In this document: positions 31,273 through 35,435 of the stretch, one piece after another
Layout: each line of letters starts with the position of its first letter
How positions within the stretch are numbered: the first letter of the stretch is position 1
Assembly: GCA_024281175.1 (NCBI GenBank)
Contig: JAMJTW010000002.1
Location: forward strand, 1-35,435
DNA length: 35,435 bases
From: Candidatus Thiovulum imperiosus
GTDB taxonomy: Bacteria; Campylobacterota; Campylobacteria; Campylobacterales; Thiovulaceae
Direction of reading: 5' to 3'
Notes under the pieces: generated by a model
Database searches by the model: none
Told to the model about the DNA's origin: nothing
The model's input: only the letters and a program-made list of their open reading frames with translations
Translations under genes and position numbers: made by a program

Positions 31273-31899
31273 CTATCTTACACAACGAATTGAGTAGGAG
31301 TAATTGGGCTCTCCTTCAAAATCATAACCATCATAAAAATCAAAAACTAAGAAATTTGAACTCTTTTTTGATGAGGTCCAGTAACAGCTATCAGAAACAA
31401 CACCAAAATCATCTCTAATTTTATAAATCTCTTTTACCTCATCAACTGTAGGCAGTCTCCAATCTGAGTATCCAGCAAACCCCAACTTTTTACAATATTT
31501 TATAGCTTCTTCAATTCTCTTTTTGGCAATTTTACCTTCAAGATAACCATCTTGCCACATCAAGTTTTTATGAACAACAACATTTTCATCAAAAATACTT
31601 TGGTAAGAGATTTGATTAGTTTGAATTAGACTCTCTACCTCTTTCTGAATTGTTAAAAGAGAGTTTGATACTCTATTTTCAAGTTTTGAAATATCCTCTT
31701 CCCTTCTCTGAAGTTCTCTCTCTTTTCGAGCAATTTTGTTACTTCTCGCAATTAGCTCTTTTTCAAGATTTAAGAGTCTCTCTTCAAACTGCTCAGAACT
31801 TTCTACTTTTACAACTACTTTCTCTTCTACTTCTGGAATTTCAACTTTTTCACAAGAGGAGCAACCTATAAAAAAGAGTGGTATTAAAAACTTTAATAT
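31273..31899 (-). CDS. DUF1566 lipoprotein with apparent AUA start
   Basis: The C-terminal 96 residues (MWQDGYLEGKIAKKRIEEAI, KKLGFAGYSDWRLPTVDEVK, CYWTSSKKSSNFLVFDF, YSIRCVR) are a DUF1566/Lcl C-terminal-like domain. Conventional starts place the gene at 31563, but the frame is open and coding much further: a lipoprotein signal LKFLIPLFFIGCSSCEKVE, then a long coiled coil (EERLLNLEKELIARSNKIAR, KERELQRREEDISKL, QKEVESLIQTNQ), then IFDENVVVHKNLMWQDG. No ATG, GTG or TTG exists between the in-frame stop at 31915-31917 and the lipobox. ATA at 31897-31899 stands six bases after AAAGGA, exactly where a start belongs. Full length would be 208 residues. Two octamers (31370 and 31436). Confidence 0.7.
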   Translation of the reverse strand: MLKFLIPLFFIGCSSCEKVEIPEVEEKVVVKVESSEQFEERLLNLEKELIARSNKIARKERELQRREEDISKLENRVSNSLLTIQKEVESLIQTNQISYQSIFDENVVVHKNLMWQDGYLEGKIAKKRIEEAIKYCKKLGFAGYSDWRLPTVDEVKEIYKIRDDFGVVSDSCYWTSSKKSSNFLVFDFYDGYDFEGEPNYSYSIRCVR

Positions 31900-31909
31900 A
31901 CTTAATCCT

Positions 31910-33082
31910 TTACCTTACAAATATCGGTTTTCCCGAAATTTCTACTACCTTTTGAAAACTTCTATTTCCCTCTAAATCCGAAACTTCTTTCTCTTCTGAA
32001 AACTCTAAAGTTCTACTTTCCAAAGACCAAAAGATACTTACTTCTGAAAAGTGAACTTCAAAGTCTTTCTCTGAAAAGTTGTGAGAGATATAGTTTTGAT
32101 TTTGAAGAGTTTCCAAAAGAAATTTAAAAGTGTCGAAAGCTGGATATTTCTCTCCAGAAATCTCCTCGATAAGTCCGTACCCTCTTGAGACAAGTTGATG
32201 CCAATAGACCCGTTTCACTTTTCCAGAAGCGAGAGCAATTAGAAAGTATCTCACCATATATATCTTATACTCTTCTAAAGAGACCGCTTCCAATTGGCTT
32301 GTTGGAGTGTAAGGCTCTGTATTTTCGATAGGCCAATTTGTCTCTGTAATGTAGATAGGTTTTGCCCCAAAGAGGGAAACTAGACTTGAAAGAAAATCTA
32401 TTTTTTTAAGCAAATCAAAACCCATCTGCTTGTTTTCTGGATTTCCCCGTCTATCGACATAAAGAAGAGATGAGATTGCATCATACTTTTCAAAAAGAGT
32501 ATGAGCAGTGAAATTGTATTCAAAATCGATTACAGAACTTCCAACAAGTTTCAAGTTTGGAAATTCAGAATCTCGAACTTTTCGAGCAGTTTTGTAGAAA
32601 TCGAGGTATTCGTCTACTGAAAAGAAACCCCACTTCTTGCGGTTTATCGCATTTCCAATTTGAAATTCTGAAATTGGAAAAGAGGAGAATATATTTCTGA
32701 AATCCTCTTCTAAATTTTCCCTCTTATCTTGAATTACAATTAGGAGAACTCTCTTCTCTTCAAAACTTTTTACAAACTCAACATACTCTTCTATTCTCTC
32801 CATTTCCCAAAGTGGAAATCGAATTGCAAGATTTTGAATTGGAAGTTCATGAATTAGAGGAGAGTATTTATCTAAATTTACTCCAATTCCAAAAAAGTCT
32901 GAAACTGAAATTTCCTCTCTTTTTGTCTTTTTTAAAAATGCGATTGGTAGAGTTCCAAGAGCAATGAGTTGAGTTTTTAGAGTTGGAATTAAGTTTCTGA
33001 AAACCTCTTTTCTCTTCTCTTTTTTTGGAAGCCGATGAGGTTGGTCAGAAAAGCTATCCCAACTGTTTTTCAACAAAAACAT
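31910..33082 (-). CDS. Glycoside-hydrolase-like TIM-barrel protein (clan A type), acid/base residue replaced
   Basis: 390 residues, no signal peptide. The core resembles clan GH-A glycosidases: FFGIGVNLDKYSPLIHELPI, LLIVIQDKRENLEEDFRNIF, ISEFQIGNAINRKKWGFFSV, LVGSSVIDFEYNFT, YDAISSLLYVDRRGNPENKQ, AKPIYITETNWPIENTEPYT and RVYWHQLVSRGYGLIEE. The glutamate of ITETNW is in the nucleophile position, but the acid/base site, normally NE(P/x)NR, reads NAINR. The N-terminal 55 residues are basic. The start ATG has no obvious ribosome binding site. The gene ends 10 bases before the AUA start of the DUF1566 lipoprotein, whose RBS overlaps its stop. Probably involved in surface polysaccharide, as enzyme or lectin-like protein. 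Octamer at 33034. Confidence 0.6.
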   Translation of the reverse strand: MFLLKNSWDSFSDQPHRLPKKEKRKEVFRNLIPTLKTQLIALGTLPIAFLKKTKREEISVSDFFGIGVNLDKYSPLIHELPIQNLAIRFPLWEMERIEEYVEFVKSFEEKRVLLIVIQDKRENLEEDFRNIFSSFPISEFQIGNAINRKKWGFFSVDEYLDFYKTARKVRDSEFPNLKLVGSSVIDFEYNFTAHTLFEKYDAISSLLYVDRRGNPENKQMGFDLLKKIDFLSSLVSLFGAKPIYITETNWPIENTEPYTPTSQLEAVSLEEYKIYMVRYFLIALASGKVKRVYWHQLVSRGYGLIEEISGEKYPAFDTFKFLLETLQNQNYISHNFSEKDFEVHFSEVSIFWSLESRTLEFSEEKEVSDLEGNRSFQKVVEISGKPIFVR

Positions 33083-33104
33083 TTTAAAACAGAAAGAACT
33101 TTAT

Positions 33105-33986
33105 TTACCATCTTTTTCCTCCAAAGATACTATTCCTTAAAATTATATCTTCTGCCCAATTTGAGTGAGTCTTTTTCTCAAGCATCTTTTCTTTGAACCC
33201 CTCTACTGCTAAATTCTCTTTTAAAATCGCTTGTGCCTCACTCAAATCATCTTCAGAAATTTTATAGACCTGCTCAACAACATCTATCTGCTTAGGGTGA
33301 ATTACACTTTTTCCAAAAAGTCCATTTTCTAAATCTCCCTCAACTTCTCTTTTTAAAGTTCCGAGATTTTTGTAGCAACTAAAAACTGGTGCGGAGATGT
33401 TGAAACCTTCTGGTTTAAAAATTCCAACCACATTTGTAATTGCTCTACTAAAGATAGGGATTTCATGAATACTCTTTTCACAACCTCTTTTAAGTCGAAG
33501 AGATTTCCCAATATCCTCGCTACCAACTCTAATTGAGAGAATATGGTTCTGAAACTCTTTTAGAAATTCTAGAATCTTCCATAGTTCAACCTCATCAAAA
33601 ACAACAGCAGTTTCAAGAGTTGGCATAAAATAGAACTCTTCAGTAAAGAGTTTTCTATATCTCTCCAAATTTCCCATTTCTACTTTTGGAAGAATAAAAC
33701 CATCTAATTTCTCTATTTCTGGAAACTCTAAAATCTTTTCCAACTGCTCTATATTTCTTGGTCTTACAAAAAGAAGAAGTTTCTGCTCTGGAATCTTTAT
33801 GAGAATCTCTTTCAGATTCCTTTCACCTTTCTCAACTTGAGAATCGAGAATTGAATCTTCTAAACAGATAATTGCAGATTTCAAATTTGGATATTTGCTT
33901 TGAGTTGTGACTTTAAATATATCTTTATGAACTGCTGGAATATAGAGGGAAGCTCCAAGGTGAAATGGAGAAATATCTCTTTTCAA
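33105..33986 (-). CDS. CitE-like / HpcH-HpaI-type C-C bond lyase (TIM barrel)
   Basis: 293 residues. Matches the citrate-lyase-beta-like lyases: FHLGASLYIPAVHKDI, SAIICLEDSILDSQVEKG, LLLFVRPRN, LDGFILPKVE, FMPTLETAVVFDEVE, LSIRVGSEDIGKSLRLKRGC, GFNISAPVFSCYKNLG, and GLFGKSVIHPKQIDVVEQVY. This subgroup is also found with the tellurium-resistance (Ter) associated biosynthetic module. Metal-binding acidic residues (ED in CLED, E in ETAV) are present. The TTG start overlaps the trpF stop by four bases, so it is co-expressed with trpF. Substrate unknown. One octamer at 33589-33596. Confidence 0.75.
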   Translation of the reverse strand: MKRDISPFHLGASLYIPAVHKDIFKVTTQSKYPNLKSAIICLEDSILDSQVEKGERNLKEILIKIPEQKLLLFVRPRNIEQLEKILEFPEIEKLDGFILPKVEMGNLERYRKLFTEEFYFMPTLETAVVFDEVELWKILEFLKEFQNHILSIRVGSEDIGKSLRLKRGCEKSIHEIPIFSRAITNVVGIFKPEGFNISAPVFSCYKNLGTLKREVEGDLENGLFGKSVIHPKQIDVVEQVYKISEDDLSEAQAILKENLAVEGFKEKMLEKKTHSNWAEDIILRNSIFGGKRW

Positions 33987-34564
33987 GATTTTGCCTTTCT
34001 AATAAATTCAAAAACTTTCTCTTTAGATTTCTTCCCTTTTCTCTCTTCAACTCCACTACTTATATCGAGTGCGTAAAATCCTAAGTCTTTCACTTCAGAG
34101 ACATTTTCAGAACTGAGACCTCCAGCAAGTATCACTTTTGAAGTATCTATACCATCAAACCAAGATATATCTATTCGCTTTCCCATTCCGCCATACTCTT
34201 CTACAAAAGCATCAACAATTCTATACTCATTTTCAAATTTCAGAATATCTTCTCTTTTGGAAGCTCGAATTACCCTTATGTAAGGAGTCTTCAAATCAGA
34301 AACATCTTCAATTTCAAAGTGAAGCTGTGCAAGAGTGATACCACTTTTCTTTGCAATTTCATCTATGTTTTCAACACTCTCATTTACAAAAAGTCCAACT
34401 TTCTCAACAAATGGAGGAAGTTTTGAGATGATATCTTTCGCTTTTTCTGGAGAGATATATCTTGGAGACTTCTCATAAAAGAGAAATCCTAAAGCGTCAG
34501 CTCCAGCTTCTATACTGAGCAAAGCATCTTCTAAATTTGTAATACCGCAAATCTTTACTTTCAA
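33983..34564 (-). CDS. trpF: Phosphoribosylanthranilate isomerase TrpF
   Basis: 193 residues, (beta/alpha)8 barrel. KVKICGITNLEDALLSIEAG carries the catalytic Cys; GADALGFLFYEKSPRYISPE, KVGLFVNES, LAQLHFEIED, AFVEEYGGMGKRIDISWF with the catalytic Asp in RIDISW, VILAGGLSSENV and ALDISSGVEERKGKKS complete the family signature (SSGVE..pG.K). It converts phosphoribosylanthranilate to CdRP in tryptophan synthesis. Start TTG at 34564 with AGGAG ten bases upstream. No other trp gene is in the window; it sits between pilD and the CitE-like gene in one minus-strand run. Confidence 0.95.
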   Translation of the reverse strand: MKVKICGITNLEDALLSIEAGADALGFLFYEKSPRYISPEKAKDIISKLPPFVEKVGLFVNESVENIDEIAKKSGITLAQLHFEIEDVSDLKTPYIRVIRASKREDILKFENEYRIVDAFVEEYGGMGKRIDISWFDGIDTSKVILAGGLSSENVSEVKDLGFYALDISSGVEERKGKKSKEKVFEFIRKAKS

Positions 34565-34572
34565 GTAGACTC

Positions 34573-35310
34573 CTAAAAGAGAATGTTATCCAAGGCAATA
34601 TTGATTTCACCGTAAAAAATATAGGTAATAAAAAGTGCTAAAGCTAAGAAAGGTATATAAGGCATCTCTCTCTCTTTTGAAATTAGAATTGCTGGAATTG
34701 TGAGAATTGAAGATAAGAAAATGGCAAATACTCCTAAATATGCTCCAAGAATTGCCCCAATTGTTCCAGCCATCATAATATCGCCCTCTCCCATCGCCTC
34801 TCTACCAACAAAATAAGAGACATAAAATCGAAGAAATGCAAATGCTCCTCCAAAAAGTAGAGCGTTTTCAAAATTTATAAAAATTGCTTCCAGATTTAGA
34901 GGATATACAATAGCCAGAGTTAAAGCTAAAAGATTTAAAGAGTCTGGTACTGCTTTATGATAGAGGTCTATTACTGAGAGTGCAAAGAGAATTGCAAAGA
35001 GAAAAGAGAGAATTAGAAATTCTACTCCAAATCCCATTTCAAGATAGAGAATTAGAAAGATAACTCCTGTTAGAAACTCTACAACAGGATACTGTATTGA
35101 GATTTTAGAGTTACAAAATGCACATCGTCCTTTCAGAAAGAGATATGAGAAGAGAGGAATATTATGCCAAGGCTTCAACTTTACTCTACACTTTTGACAG
35201 TGAGAAGCTGGTAGAATAGACTCTCTTTTTGGAATTCTATAAATTAGAACATTTAAAAATGAACCAATTGAGACACCTAAAATTATTATAAAAATAGTTT
35301 CTAAAATCAC
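34573..35310 (-). CDS. pilD: Type IV prepilin peptidase / N-methyltransferase (A24 family)
   Basis: 245 residues, polytopic inner-membrane aspartyl protease. N-terminal GVSIGSFLNVLIYRIPKRES, zinc-type cysteine pairs HCQKCRVKLKPWHNIPLFSY and GRCAFCNSKISIQYPVVE (methylase domain), catalytic Asp in LSVIDLYHKAVPDSLN and Asp in AMGEGDIMMAGTIGAILG. It cleaves and methylates prepilins and pseudopilins of type IV pili and type II secretion or competence systems. The start is GTG at 35310, three bases after the stop of a probable pseudopilin gene. Its presence means the cell assembles pilin-like fibres, relevant to DNA uptake. Confidence 0.95.
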   Translation of the reverse strand: MILETIFIIILGVSIGSFLNVLIYRIPKRESILPASHCQKCRVKLKPWHNIPLFSYLFLKGRCAFCNSKISIQYPVVEFLTGVIFLILYLEMGFGVEFLILSFLFAILFALSVIDLYHKAVPDSLNLLALTLAIVYPLNLEAIFINFENALLFGGAFAFLRFYVSYFVGREAMGEGDIMMAGTIGAILGAYLGVFAIFLSSILTIPAILISKEREMPYIPFLALALFITYIFYGEINIALDNILF

Positions 35311-35313
35311 TTT

Positions 35314-35435
35314 CTAATCCCTGTAATAAATTGTTGCAGAACCACTAATAAGTTGAACTTTTGTGTATGACTCTTCAGCATTTCTTGTAATTTTCAATAC
35401 AGCATCATCTTCTTCTATGATTTTGTCACCTCGAT
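35314..35435 (-). CDS. C-terminal end of a probable prepilin/pseudopilin (cut by window edge)
   Basis: The frame is open from the right edge to TAG 35314-35316 and encodes RGDKIIEEDDAVLKITRNAE, then ESYTKVQLISGSATIYYRD. The SGSATIYYRD end resembles C-termini of prepilin-like proteins in Campylobacterota, and the gene lies directly upstream of pilD. Only 39 residues are visible and the diagnostic N-terminal signal is outside the window, so the call is tentative. Confidence 0.45.
   Translation of the reverse strand, partial: RGDKIIEEDDAVLKITRNAEESYTKVQLISGSATIYYRD

Larger units (their letters stand above)
1736..33596. repeat. Dispersed octamer GATGAGGT / ACCTCATC, 27 copies
   Basis: GATGAGGT on the plus strand starts at 2479, 3092, 6261, 7884, 11994, 12911, 15828, 16161, 18398, 22874, 25930, 27034, 29156, 31370, 33034. 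ACCTCATC (minus-strand copies) starts at 1736, 8174, 10977, 12239, 16979, 18472, 22079, 23319, 24378, 28198, 31436, 33589. The base before GATGAGGT is T or C in nearly all copies and never G. All lie in genes. The count is by hand. Confidence 0.85.

Noticed and set aside
31650-31975. Two plus-strand frames of 73 and 79 codons
   Set aside because: They are opposite the coiled coil and signal peptide of the DUF1566 lipoprotein, whose reading frame is far more protein-like.
1736-33596. Octamer copies as ribosome binding sites or terminator stems
   Set aside because: Copies are inside genes, on both strands, and not paired into hairpins; GATGAGGT is not placed before start codons.

Overview
This window looks like a chromosomal segment of an AT-rich (about one third G+C by eye) member of the Campylobacterota (Epsilonproteobacteria). 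The evidence is a BioV-type pimeloyl-ACP methyl ester esterase directly after pheA, a short LpxB, fliI and a flgE-family hook gene, an A24 prepilin peptidase, and frequent TTG/GTG starts behind good ribosome binding sites. I see no tRNA, rRNA, CRISPR array or complete prophage.

Layout. Bases 1-1600 are mobile-element territory: a TnpB-type (IS200/IS605 OrfB) nuclease gene cut by the left edge, a hairpin, and a scrap resembling a phage antirepressor. Bases 1597-4201 (minus strand) form a tightly overlapping defence operon: an McrB-like AAA+ ATPase split by a one-base frameshift, a DpnII-type (GATC) endonuclease and a Dam-type methylase. An ammonium transporter (4494-5678) follows. Next comes a signalling pair on the minus strand, a periplasmic sugar-binding-type protein and a membrane GGDEF-EAL protein. 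It is divergent from a seven-gene plus-strand run (9086-16331): a BcsB-like periplasmic protein, two nucleotide-sugar enzymes of the NeuA/SpsG/SpsF type, a FadL-like outer-membrane protein, endonuclease V, a small membrane protein and RsmE. This suggests a c-di-GMP-linked cell-surface polysaccharide locus running into housekeeping genes.

The middle holds coaBC and a lytic transglycosylase (minus), a coiled-coil lipoprotein with a trinucleotide tract, an orphan Rha/GIY-YIG-like gene, pheA-bioV, and a porin. The right side carries fliI, hslU (without hslV), a previously hidden 40-residue membrane protein, lpxB, a flgE-family gene, a GH114-like lipoprotein, plsY, a DUF1566 lipoprotein that seems to start at AUA, a glycosidase-like protein, a CitE-like lyase, trpF, pilD and the tail of a probable pseudopilin.

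The most striking signal cuts across the genes. The non-palindromic octamer GATGAGGT (or its complement ACCTCATC) occurs 27 times by hand count, about once per 1.3 kb, on both strands, in every reading frame that avoids its internal TGA. It is absent from the tnpB fragment and several probably acquired genes. Density and distribution resemble the DNA-uptake sequences of Pasteurellaceae and Neisseriaceae, or less likely a Chi-type recombination site. The type IV pilus/competence-type genes at the right edge fit an uptake role, but that link is inference.
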